A stretch of DNA of 57,753 nucleotides from Arthrobacter sp. (GTDB lineage: Bacteria > Actinomycetota > Actinomycetes > Actinomycetales > Micrococcaceae). The stretch lies in contig JAPLAM010000091.1 of assembly GCA_026393275.1 (NCBI GenBank), positions 1 through 57,753 of the forward strand, in the 5' to 3' direction. The notes below the pieces were generated by a model. It made no database searches. It saw nothing but the letters and a program-made list of their open reading frames with translations, and was not told the DNA's origin. Shown piece after piece: positions 24,742-33,369 of the stretch; position 1 is the stretch's first letter; each line of letters begins with the position of its first letter. Made by a program: the position numbers and the translations under genes.

Positions 24742-27700
24742 TCAGACGTCGGCGCCGAGCCGCTGGCTGATGACCGTGGAGACGCCGTCGCCGCGCATCG
24801 TGACGCCGTAGAGTGCGTCCGCGACCTCCATGGTGCGTTTCTGGTGGGTGATGACGATCAGCTGGCTGGACTCGCGCAGCTCCTCGAAGATCGTGATGAG
24901 GCGGCCCAGGTTGGTGTCGTCCAGGGCCGCCTCGACCTCGTCCATGACGTAGAACGGCGAGGGCCTGGCCTTGAAGATCGCCACCAGCAGGGCCACCGCC
25001 GTCAACGACCGTTCGCCGCCGGAGAGCAGGGAAAGCCGCTTGATCTTCTTCCCGGCCGGGCGCGCCTCCACCTCGATGCCGGTGGTGAGCATGTCGGAGG
25101 GGTCGGTCAGCACCAGCCGTCCTTCGCCGCCCGGGAACAGCCGCGCGAAGACCCGGACGAACTGGGCGGCCGTGTCCTCGAAGGCTTCGGCGAAGACCTT
25201 CTGCACGCGTTCGTCGACTTCTTTGATGATGTCCAGCAGGTCCCGGCGGCTCGCCTTGAGGTCCTCCAGCTGGGTGCTCAGGAACTGGTGGCGCTCTTCG
25301 AGGGCCGCGAACTCTTCCAGCGCGAGCGGGTTGACCCGGCCCAGGGCGGAGAGGTCGCGCTCGGCCTTGCGGAGCCGCTTCTCCTGTTCCTCGCGGACGA
25401 AGGGCTTGCCCGCGATGATCTCGTGTCCGTCCTCGTCCACGGGGGCGCGGAGGGCGGCCCACTTGTCCCCCGATCCATCCGCGGGCACCGGCACCGGACG
25501 GTCGGGGCCGAAGTCGGCGACGAGCTGGTCGGCGGTCAGGCCGAGTTCCTCGACGCTGCGCAGCTCGAGCGCTTCGATTCGTAGGCGCTGCTGCGCGCGG
25601 GCCAGTTCGTCCCGGTGCACGGAGTCGGTCAGCTCGGCCAGTTCGCGCGCAAGGACATCGTTCCCGGTGCGCACCTCGGCGAGTTCCCGCTCCATCTGCT
25701 CGCGGCGCTCCTCGGCGTCGTCGCGTTCGCGGCGGGCCAGCTCCACCGACACGTCGATGAAACCGATCACCTGCTCCACGGCCGCGGACACGGCGGCGGC
25801 GCGGCCGGCCTGGAGCCGGCGGCGGCGCGCTCGTTCGGCGGCCTCCTCGCGGGCGCGGCGTTCGGTGGCGGCGGCGCGTTCCAGCGAGGTCGCCCGGTTG
25901 CCGATGGCGGTCAGCTGTTCCTCCGCGCTGCGCAGCGCGAGACGGGCTTCCATCTCGGCCGCCCGTGCCGCGGACGCCGCCAGTGCGAGGGCGTCGCGGT
26001 GTTCGGGTGAAGGTTCTTCCTCCGCGGGGGTCTCCTGGGCGGCGGCCAGCCTCGCGGCGACAGCTGCCAAGGCCTCCTGTTCGGCCTGGATGTTGGCCTC
26101 CGCCCTGGCCAGCGACACGGCGAGTCGTTCGCTTTCGCCGACGGCGCTGCGCAGCACCGAGTTCAGGTGGCCGAGCCGCTCGGCCACGGCGGCGAGCCGG
26201 GCGTCCGAGTCGTGCAGTTTTTCCAGGGCGGCGTCCGCGTGGTTTTGCGCTGCGGCACGGCGGGATTCCGCGGCGGACAGCGCGAAGCGGTTCCGTTCCA
26301 GTTCGGCGACGACGCTGGCGAGGCGGGCGGCGGCGTCGTCGACGGCGGCTTGGACTTCCAGCAGCGAGGGCGCCGTGGCGGAGCCGCCGCTGACGGTGAG
26401 GGCGGTCAGCACATCGCCGGACCGGGTCACGGCTGTCAGTTCCGGCCGGTCGGCAATGAGCCGACCGGCGGCATCCAGGTCCTCGACGACGGCGGTGCCG
26501 GCCAGCAGCTGCCCCAGCGGCCCGCCGCTGAGGTCGTTCTTGTCCCCGTTCAGGGTGACGAGAGCGGCGGCCCAGCAGGCACCGGCGGGGAGGCCGGCGC
26601 CCGCGTTTCCGCCGGGCGCCCCGGAGGCACTGGGCAAGCCGGACGCCCCGGCCAGCAGCAGCGCGGCGCGGCCGGCGTCGTCGTCCTTGAGCAGCTGCAC
26701 CGCGGCGGCGGCGGACGCAGCGTCGCTGACGACGACGGCGTCGGAGCAGCTGCCCAGCGCGGCGGCGATGGCGGCCTCATAGCCGGTCTCCACGGTCAAC
26801 ATTCCCGCCAGGGTGCCGAGCACGCCGGGCAGCCCGGCTGCGAGCACGTGCTCCGAGCCGTCCTTGCGGTTGAGGCCAAGCTGCAGGGCGTCGCGCCGGG
26901 CCGCGAGGGCGTCGCGTTCCCGCTCACCGTCGCGTTCGGCCGCCTTGAGGGCGTCGATTTCCGCCGCCACGACGTCCAGGGCCTCGCTTGCGGCTTCGTA
27001 TTCGGCGTCGAGGGTTTCCTCGCCGTCCTCGACGCCGGCGACCTGCGACTCGAGGGCGGTGAATTCGCTTTGGGCGTGACGGCGCCGGTCCTCGCCGGCT
27101 TTTTGCGACTCCCGCAGCCGGCCGAGCTCGGCCTGGGCGGATTCGACCCGTGACCTCGCGGCACCGACCTGGCCGGCCAGCCGGGCAAGGCCCTCGCGCC
27201 GGTCCGCGGCGGCGCGGAGCAGAGTGGCGAGGCGTTCGTCCTCGGCGGCGGCCGCGCCTTCGGCCTCCTGTTTCGCGGCGGAGGCCGCGTCCAGGACGGA
27301 GCGCCGATCGACGATCTGGGTTTCCAGACCGGCCTGCTCAGCCCGGACCCGGGCCGCCTGCCGTTCGAGCTGTTCGGGGTCCCGCCCGGCGTCGGGGGCG
27401 GCGTCCGCCCCGCCCAGCAGACGGCGGCGTTCCTCGGCGAGGGAGCCGAGGGAGCGCAGCCGTTCCCGCCCGGAGGAGAGCAGGTACCAGTTGTCCCGGG
27501 CGGCGTTGAGCTTCGGGGTGCCCTCGGCGGCGAGCTGCTCCAGACCGGCCTGGCGCCGGCGGCCGCTTTCAAGTTCCCGTTCGACGACGGCGCGGCGGGC
27601 CTTCAACGCGGTCTCATCCGCGACGTCCTGCTCGAGCACGGACTGCAGCTGGACCAGGTCATCGGCCAGCAGCCGGGAGCGGGCGTCGCGCACGTCGAAC

Positions 27701-28356
27701 TGGACGGTCTGGGCGCGGCGGGCCACCTCCGCCTGCTTGCCCAGCGGGGTGAGCTGGCGGCGGATCTCACCGGTGAGATCGCTGAGCCGTGCCAGGTTGG
27801 CCTGCATGGCTTCGAGTTTGCGGACCGTCTTTTCCTTGCGGCGGCGGTGTTTGAGGATGCCGGCCGCCTCCTCGATGAAGCCGCGCCGGTCCTCCGGGGT
27901 GGCGTGCAGGACCTTGTCCAGCTGTCCCTGCCCGACGATCACGTGCATCTCCCGGCCCAGGCCGGAGTCGGAGAGCAGTTCCTGGATGTCCAGCAGCCGG
28001 CAGCTTGCCCCGTTGATGGCGTACTCGGAGCCGCCGGTACGGAACAGCGTGCGGGAAATGGTGACTTCGCTGTAGTCGATGGGCAGCGCGCCGTCGCTGT
28101 TGTCGATGGTCAGCGAGACGTGCGCCCGGCCCAGCGGCGGCCGGCCGGAGGTCCCGGCGAAGATGACGTCTTCCATCTTCCCGCCGCGGAGGGTCTTGGC
28201 ACCCTGTTCGCCCATCACCCAGGAGAGCGCGTCCACCACATTGGACTTGCCCGAGCCGTTGGGGCCCACCACGGCGGTGACGCCGGGTTCGAATTCGAAA
28301 GTCGTCGCCGAAGCGAACGACTTGAATCCCCGGACGGTCAGGCTTTTCAGGTGCAA
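24742..28356 (-). CDS. smc: Chromosome segregation ATPase SMC
   Basis: 1204-residue SMC protein that compacts and segregates chromosomes with ScpA and ScpB. The N-terminal head has Walker A GPNGSGKS (31-38) after VRGFKSFA; two long coiled coils (about 170-500 and 660-1000) flank a hinge with GVLGTLAGMLTVETGYEAAIAAALG. The C-terminal head carries the signature LSGGERSLTA and Walker B FYVMDEVEAALDD. It is the last gene of the backbone before the 10.7-kb interval that holds ole and DUF4082; in many Actinobacteria mutM or rnc lies directly upstream. Confidence 0.97.
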   Translation of the reverse strand: MHLKSLTVRGFKSFASATTFEFEPGVTAVVGPNGSGKSNVVDALSWVMGEQGAKTLRGGKMEDVIFAGTSGRPPLGRAHVSLTIDNSDGALPIDYSEVTISRTLFRTGGSEYAINGASCRLLDIQELLSDSGLGREMHVIVGQGQLDKVLHATPEDRRGFIEEAAGILKHRRRKEKTVRKLEAMQANLARLSDLTGEIRRQLTPLGKQAEVARRAQTVQFDVRDARSRLLADDLVQLQSVLEQDVADETALKARRAVVERELESGRRRQAGLEQLAAEGTPKLNAARDNWYLLSSGRERLRSLGSLAEERRRLLGGADAAPDAGRDPEQLERQAARVRAEQAGLETQIVDRRSVLDAASAAKQEAEGAAAAEDERLATLLRAAADRREGLARLAGQVGAARSRVESAQAELGRLRESQKAGEDRRRHAQSEFTALESQVAGVEDGEETLDAEYEAASEALDVVAAEIDALKAAERDGERERDALAARRDALQLGLNRKDGSEHVLAAGLPGVLGTLAGMLTVETGYEAAIAAALGSCSDAVVVSDAASAAAAVQLLKDDDAGRAALLLAGASGLPSASGAPGGNAGAGLPAGACWAAALVTLNGDKNDLSGGPLGQLLAGTAVVEDLDAAGRLIADRPELTAVTRSGDVLTALTVSGGSATAPSLLEVQAAVDDAAARLASVVAELERNRFALSAAESRRAAAQNHADAALEKLHDSDARLAAVAERLGHLNSVLRSAVGESERLAVSLARAEANIQAEQEALAAVAARLAAAQETPAEEEPSPEHRDALALAASAARAAEMEARLALRSAEEQLTAIGNRATSLERAAATERRAREEAAERARRRRLQAGRAAAVSAAVEQVIGFIDVSVELARRERDDAEERREQMERELAEVRTGNDVLARELAELTDSVHRDELARAQQRLRIEALELRSVEELGLTADQLVADFGPDRPVPVPADGSGDKWAALRAPVDEDGHEIIAGKPFVREEQEKRLRKAERDLSALGRVNPLALEEFAALEERHQFLSTQLEDLKASRRDLLDIIKEVDERVQKVFAEAFEDTAAQFVRVFARLFPGGEGRLVLTDPSDMLTTGIEVEARPAGKKIKRLSLLSGGERSLTAVALLVAIFKARPSPFYVMDEVEAALDDTNLGRLITIFEELRESSQLIVITHQKRTMEVADALYGVTMRGDGVSTVISQRLGADV

Positions 28357-28655
28357 GGTGTTTCGGGTCTCCTGCTCGGCGGACGGGGCCCGCTTCGGAC
28401 TGCTGGTTTCTATTGCCCGGCTCTGCGCCGGCTTCTGCTGCTGGTTTTAGGTTGCGGCTGTTCTGGACGGCCCTTGGTACCTACAATCTACTGCGGAGCT
28501 GCGACAATTCCGCGCCAATCCCACGCGAAGCCACGGCTGACGCGGTGCTGGCGTGCGGGAACCGGGCTGCAGCGGGCATAGTTAAGCACTTGGGCTTGTG
28601 CTTGAAGGTGTGGTCAACCGCCGGAGCGCAGGACAGATACGAACAGAGGCTTGAT
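28357..28655. other. Divergent intergenic region between smc and oleA
   Basis: About 300 bases containing the promoters of two divergent genes. A plus-strand TACAAT (28482-28487) is a possible -10 box for ole. Closer to oleA, AAGCAC (28584-28589) and GTGCTT (28598-28603) form a small inverted repeat with an 8-base spacer inside a run of CTTG steps, a possible operator. Neither is strong. No gene is seen here. Confidence 0.4.
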
Positions 28656-29678
28656 TTGATAGGGAATGCAACATTCCGGCACCGTAATACCGCCTTGCTT
28701 TCGGTAAGCAGCGTCGAGGCTCCGAAAATCGTCAGTTCCGCGGACTTCGACCGCACCCTGGCTCCGACCCTGCAGCGGCTGAAGTTCCCCCCGAAACTCC
28801 TCGAACGGGTCGCCGGCATCACGCACCGCCGCTGGTGGGCTCCCGGTACGTCGTTCGACGACGCCGCCATCGAGGCGGGCGCGAAAGCCCTGGCCGAGTC
28901 CGGCGTCGAAACGTCCGAGGTGGGCCTGCTGATCAACACCTCCGTCACAAGGCGGAGCCTCGAGCCGTCCGTCGCGGTGAAGATCCACCACGGACTGAGC
29001 CTGCCGTCGTCGGCCATGAACTTCGACCTGGCCAACGCGTGCCTGGGCTTCGTCAACGGCATGACCCTGGCCGCCAACATGATCGACTCCGGCCAGATCA
29101 AGTACGCGGTGATTGTCAACGGTGAGGATGCCCAGGCGACGCAGGAGGCCACCTTGGCCCGGCTGCAGCGGCCCGAAACCACCCGCGAGGACTTCAGCCG
29201 CGAGTTCGCCACGCTCACGCTCGGCTCCGGAGCCGCCGCGGCCGTCCTGGGCCCGGCGGACGAGCACCCCGGGGCGCACCGGATCGTCGGTGGCGTGATG
29301 CGCGCCGGCACCGAACACCACGAACTGTGCGTGGGCGGCATCGACGGCATGACCACCGACACGAAGGGCCTGCTCGACGGCGGGCTGCGGCTGGTGGTCG
29401 ACGCGTGGCAAGAGGCGCAACCGGAGTGGGACTGGGCCTCGATGGACCGGTATGTCACGCACCAGGTGAGCAACGCCTACACCCAGGCCATCATCGACGC
29501 GATCGACCTGGACCCCGCCAAGGTCCCGATCACGTTCCCGCACTGGGGCAACGTGGGCCCGGCCTCCCTCCCCATGACCCTCGCTGCCGAAGCGCAGACC
29601 CTCTCGAGCGGGGACCGCGTGCTCTGCATGGGCGTCGGTTCCGGACTGAACACTGCCATGGTGGAAATCGCATGGTAG
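28656..29678 (+). CDS. oleA: OleA, acyl-CoA head-to-head condensing thiolase
   Basis: 340-residue thiolase-superfamily enzyme that joins two fatty acyl-CoAs by non-decarboxylative Claisen condensation to a 2-alkyl-3-ketoacid, the first step of long-chain olefin synthesis. TTG 28656 is chosen: AGAGG lies six bases upstream, the protein then begins at the family's GNATFRHRNT segment, and the length fits. The triad is Cys129 (NACLGFVNG), His269 (THQVS) and Asn299 (HWGNVGPAS). It resembles FabH but the neighbours oleBC and oleD make the assignment firm. The oleBC start overlaps its last codons. Confidence 0.93.
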   Translation: MIGNATFRHRNTALLSVSSVEAPKIVSSADFDRTLAPTLQRLKFPPKLLERVAGITHRRWWAPGTSFDDAAIEAGAKALAESGVETSEVGLLINTSVTRRSLEPSVAVKIHHGLSLPSSAMNFDLANACLGFVNGMTLAANMIDSGQIKYAVIVNGEDAQATQEATLARLQRPETTREDFSREFATLTLGSGAAAAVLGPADEHPGAHRIVGGVMRAGTEHHELCVGGIDGMTTDTKGLLDGGLRLVVDAWQEAQPEWDWASMDRYVTHQVSNAYTQAIIDAIDLDPAKVPITFPHWGNVGPASLPMTLAAEAQTLSSGDRVLCMGVGSGLNTAMVEIAW

Positions 29679-32377
29679 AGGCCGACTGGCCCGGCGTCGA
29701 CCCGGAATGGTCACGCGAAATCGACGTGCCGTCCAGCTCCGCCGCGGAGGCGCCCGGCACGGTGCGCCGCTGGCACCTGCTCGACAACGGCGCCCAGCTC
29801 TCCCGCCGGGGCCTGACGCCTGCCGGCACCCTGCTGTGCGTGCACGGCAACCCGACCTGGTCCTACTTGTGGCGGACCCTGCTGGCCGCCGGAACCGATC
29901 CAGCCCGGCCGTGGCGCGTGGTGGCGGTGGACCAGCTGGACATGGGCTTCTCCGAGCGCACCGGAACGTTCCGGCGCCTGGCTGACCGGATCAACGACCT
30001 GGGCGACCTTACGGCCGGGCTTGGGCTCACCGGGCCGGTCGTCACGGTCGGCCACGACTGGGGCGGCGTGATCAGCCTCGGCTGGGCTCTGGCACACCCC
30101 CAGCAACTCGCCGGCGTGGTGCTGACCAACACCGCCGTGCACCAGACCGCCGGCTCGCCCATCCCGCCGGCGCTGCGGCTGGCCCTGCACCCCGCCGTGC
30201 ACCGCTGGGGAACGACGACGTCGGACGCCTTCCTGCGGGTGACGCATTCCCTCGCGCACCCGCCGCTGGCCGCGGAGGTCCGCGCCGCCTTCATGGCCCC
30301 GTACCGGGGCGCGGGCCGCCGCGCCGGGGTGGGGAACTTTGTCGCCGACATCCCCGCGGACCCGTCCCATCCCAGCTTTCCGGCGCTCAGCCGCGTCGCG
30401 GAGGGGCTGCGCGGGCTGAGCGTCCCGGCCCTGATGCTTTGGGGCCCGCGGGACCCGATCTTTTCCGACCGGTACCTTAAGGACCTCATCGGCCGGCTGC
30501 CGCACGCGCAGGTGCACCGCTTCGAGGGGGCCGGGCACCTGGTCGCCGAAGACCGGGACATCGCCGCTCCCGTCTTCGAGTGGCTCGCCGGGCCCGGCCG
30601 GGTTAGCGGACAGGCTGACGTCCGGGCGGATTCGCCGCCGCTGCCCGCCGCAGAGGCCCCGCAGTCCCGCACCGGAGTCCCGCCCCTTTGGGCCCCGCTC
30701 ACCGAGCTGGCGGCCGGTCCGGACGGCGGGGACACCGCCGTCGCGGAAATGGCCGCAGACGGCAGCGTCTCCCGCTCGCTCAGCTGGCGGGAGCTGGAAC
30801 AGGACATTGTGGCCCTCACAGCGGGCCTGCAGGAGGCCGGGGTAGGCCGGCACAGCCGGGTGAGCCTGATGGTGCCACCGGGAGTGGACTTGACTGTGGT
30901 CCTCTACGCCTGCCTGCGGCTCGGCGCGGTGGTGGTTGTGGCCGACGCCGGTCTGGGCACCCGCGGCCTGAGCCGCGCCGTGAAGGGCGCCACCCCGGAT
31001 TTCCTGATCGGAATCGACAAGGCGCTGGCGGCCGCCCAGGTTCTCGGCTGGCCGGGCCGGCGCATCAGTGTGCGCGACCTGTCGGCCGGACGCCGCCGCC
31101 TCCTCGGCGTCGAAACCTCCCTCGCCGCCCTCGCCCGCCGCGGAGCCGGCACCCGCCAGGAACCGCCGGCGGTTTCGGCTCCGGGTTCGGAGCAGGCCCC
31201 GGACGCGGACGCCCCCGCCGCCGTGCTCTTCACCTCCGGGTCCACCGGCCCCGCCAAGGGCGTGCTCTACACGCACGGGCAGTTGGCCGCGATGCGGGAC
31301 ACCGTGGCCGCGACGCTGGGGATCCGCCCGGGCGCACGCCTGGTGGCGGGCTTCGCACCGTTCGCCCTGCTGGGACCGGCGCTGGGCGCCGTTTCGGTGA
31401 CGCCCGCCATGGACGTCACCGCGCCCCGCACCCTGACGGCCCGCGCCCTGGCGGCAGCCACCGCGGCCATCGACGCCACGGTGGTCTTCGCCTCGCCCGC
31501 AGCGCTCCGGAACGTCCTCGCCACCAGGGGCCACCTGGACCGGGCCGGGCATGATGCGCTGGGACGCGTGGACCTGCTGCTCTCCGCCGGCGCGCCCGTC
31601 CCCGAACCACTCCTTGCCGAGGTGCAGCGGCTGCTCCCCCGGGCCTCGCTGCACACCCCTTACGGCATGACCGAGGCGCTGCCAGCCACCGACATCAGCC
31701 TCGAACAGATCCGCGCCGCCGAGGCCGACGCCGCCGCCGGAACCATGGCGGGGGCCGGCAACGGCGTGTGCGTGGGCCTGCCGGTGCACGGCGCCCGCGT
31801 GGCCGTCATCCGGCTCGCCGCGGACGGAACCGCGCCCGGGCACGACGCCGTCACCGACGCGGGCGTGACCGGCGAGATCCTCGTCAGCGCCCCGCACGTG
31901 AAACAGGCCTACGACAGGCTCTGGCTGACCCAGCGGGACAGCGTCCGCACGCCCGGCTGGCACCGCACGGGCGACGTCGGGCACTTCGACGCCGCCGGCC
32001 GGCTCTGGGTGGAGGGGCGCCTGGCCCATGTCGTGACGGCGCCCGGTGCCGTCGTGACCCCGGTGGGCGCCGAGCAGGCCATCGAATGCCTGGACGACGT
32101 CGGGCTGGCCGCCGTCGTCGGGGTCGGCCCGTCCGGGACGCAGGCCGTCGTCGCCGTCGTCGAGACGGTCCCGCCCGCCCGCCGGGCCGGGGCCGCCGAG
32201 CCACAGCTCGCCGGGCGGGTGAGGGACGCGGCCCGCCGTGCCGGCATCAGCGTTTCCGCCGTGCTCACCGTCCCCTCGCAGCCCACCGACATCCGCCACA
32301 ACGCCAAGATCGACCGAACCCGGCTGTCCCGCTGGGCCTCGAAGGTGCTGGCCGGCGGCCGTCCGGGCACGCCGTGA
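29672..32377 (+). CDS. oleBC: OleBC fusion: beta-lactone decarboxylase plus beta-lactone synthetase
   Basis: 901-residue fusion. Residues 1-310 are an alpha/beta hydrolase like haloalkane dehalogenases (OleB): HGNPTWSYLWR (58-68), nucleophile Asp129 in GHDWGG, and His289 in GAGHLV. OleB removes CO2 from the beta-lactone to give a cis-olefin. A proline-rich linker (about 310-340) leads to OleC, an AMP-forming ligase-like domain with FTSGSTGPAKG (520-530), TPYGMTEA (662-669), WHRTGDVG (763-770) and Lys879 in NAKID; OleC makes the beta-lactone from the beta-hydroxy acid using ATP. The ATG overlaps the oleA stop by seven bases. Such fusions are known in Micrococcus luteus. Confidence 0.93.
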   Translation: MVEADWPGVDPEWSREIDVPSSSAAEAPGTVRRWHLLDNGAQLSRRGLTPAGTLLCVHGNPTWSYLWRTLLAAGTDPARPWRVVAVDQLDMGFSERTGTFRRLADRINDLGDLTAGLGLTGPVVTVGHDWGGVISLGWALAHPQQLAGVVLTNTAVHQTAGSPIPPALRLALHPAVHRWGTTTSDAFLRVTHSLAHPPLAAEVRAAFMAPYRGAGRRAGVGNFVADIPADPSHPSFPALSRVAEGLRGLSVPALMLWGPRDPIFSDRYLKDLIGRLPHAQVHRFEGAGHLVAEDRDIAAPVFEWLAGPGRVSGQADVRADSPPLPAAEAPQSRTGVPPLWAPLTELAAGPDGGDTAVAEMAADGSVSRSLSWRELEQDIVALTAGLQEAGVGRHSRVSLMVPPGVDLTVVLYACLRLGAVVVVADAGLGTRGLSRAVKGATPDFLIGIDKALAAAQVLGWPGRRISVRDLSAGRRRLLGVETSLAALARRGAGTRQEPPAVSAPGSEQAPDADAPAAVLFTSGSTGPAKGVLYTHGQLAAMRDTVAATLGIRPGARLVAGFAPFALLGPALGAVSVTPAMDVTAPRTLTARALAAATAAIDATVVFASPAALRNVLATRGHLDRAGHDALGRVDLLLSAGAPVPEPLLAEVQRLLPRASLHTPYGMTEALPATDISLEQIRAAEADAAAGTMAGAGNGVCVGLPVHGARVAVIRLAADGTAPGHDAVTDAGVTGEILVSAPHVKQAYDRLWLTQRDSVRTPGWHRTGDVGHFDAAGRLWVEGRLAHVVTAPGAVVTPVGAEQAIECLDDVGLAAVVGVGPSGTQAVVAVVETVPPARRAGAAEPQLAGRVRDAARRAGISVSAVLTVPSQPTDIRHNAKIDRTRLSRWASKVLAGGRPGTP

Positions 32378-33369
32378 GGGTCCTGGTCACCGGCGCGAGC
32401 GGCCTGCTCGGCCGTGCTGTGGCCCGGCAGCTGGTAGGCCAGGGCCACGACGTCACCACGTTCCAGCGCCGTCCTTCAGGCGTTGACGGCGCCCTGGACG
32501 TCACCGGCTCCGTCACGGACGACGACGCCGTCAGCCGCGCCGTCGCCGGCGTGCAGGGCGTCATCCATCTGGCGGCGAAGGTCTCCTTCACCGGCAGCGC
32601 CGCGGCATTCGACGAGGTCAATGTTGACGGGACCCGTCGCCTGCTCGGGGCGGCCCGCGAGGCCGGGGTGCGGGACCTGGTATTTGTCTCCTCCCCGTCG
32701 GTGGCCAACTCCGGGGCCGCCATCGCCGGCCTGGGCGCCGAGCCGGCGGATCCGCTCCGCGCGCACGGCGACTACTCGCGCACCAAGGCGGAGGCCGAAC
32801 TGCTGGCGCTGGCGGCGGACTCGCCGGAATTCCGGGTCGCTGCGGTGCGCCCACACATCGTCTGGGGACCGGGCGACACGCAGCTGGTGGAACGGGTACT
32901 GGAGCGAGCGGGCCGGGGACGCCTGCCGCTGCTGGACGCCGGCGCGGCCCTGATCGACACCACCTACATCGACAACGCCGCATCGGCCATTGCCGCCGCG
33001 CTGCACCGCATGGAGCACATCCGCGGCCGGGCACTGGTCATCAGCAACGGCGAACCGCGGCCGGTCGGCGAGCTGCTGGCGGGCATCTGCGCCGCGGGCG
33101 GCGTCCCGGCGCCGTCGTGGCGGGTGCCGGGCAGGCTGGCACGGGCGGCAGGATCGGTGGTGGAGAAGGTCTGGACCCGGTCCGGCCGGGCGGAGGAACC
33201 GCCGATGACCAGGTTCCTCGCCGAACAGCTCTCCACCGCCCACTGGTTCGACCAGCGCGAGACCCGCGAACTCCTCGATTGGGCTCCCGCCGTCACGCTC
33301 GACGAGGGTCTGGCCAGGCTGGCCGCGCACTACGGTCCGGCCGGGGCGAATACGACATCGACGAAGTAG
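32374..33369 (+). CDS. oleD: OleD, NAD(P)H-dependent 2-alkyl-3-ketoalkanoate reductase
   Basis: 331-residue extended SDR/3-beta-HSD-like reductase that reduces the OleA product to the 2-alkyl-3-hydroxy acid used by OleC. The Rossmann motif is TGASGLLG (residues 6-13), the active-site YSRTK gives the Tyr and Lys, with a preceding FVSSPSV serine region. GTG 32374 overlaps the oleBC stop (GTGA). The last 40 bases overlap the end of the convergent DUF4082 gene, so both C-termini are coded by the same DNA on opposite strands. Confidence 0.92.
   Translation: MRVLVTGASGLLGRAVARQLVGQGHDVTTFQRRPSGVDGALDVTGSVTDDDAVSRAVAGVQGVIHLAAKVSFTGSAAAFDEVNVDGTRRLLGAAREAGVRDLVFVSSPSVANSGAAIAGLGAEPADPLRAHGDYSRTKAEAELLALAADSPEFRVAAVRPHIVWGPGDTQLVERVLERAGRGRLPLLDAGAALIDTTYIDNAASAIAAALHRMEHIRGRALVISNGEPRPVGELLAGICAAGGVPAPSWRVPGRLARAAGSVVEKVWTRSGRAEEPPMTRFLAEQLSTAHWFDQRETRELLDWAPAVTLDEGLARLAAHYGPAGANTTSTK

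Noticed and set aside
29711..32299. An 862-codon minus-strand open frame
   Set aside because: Antisense shadow of oleBC, whose motifs are complete.
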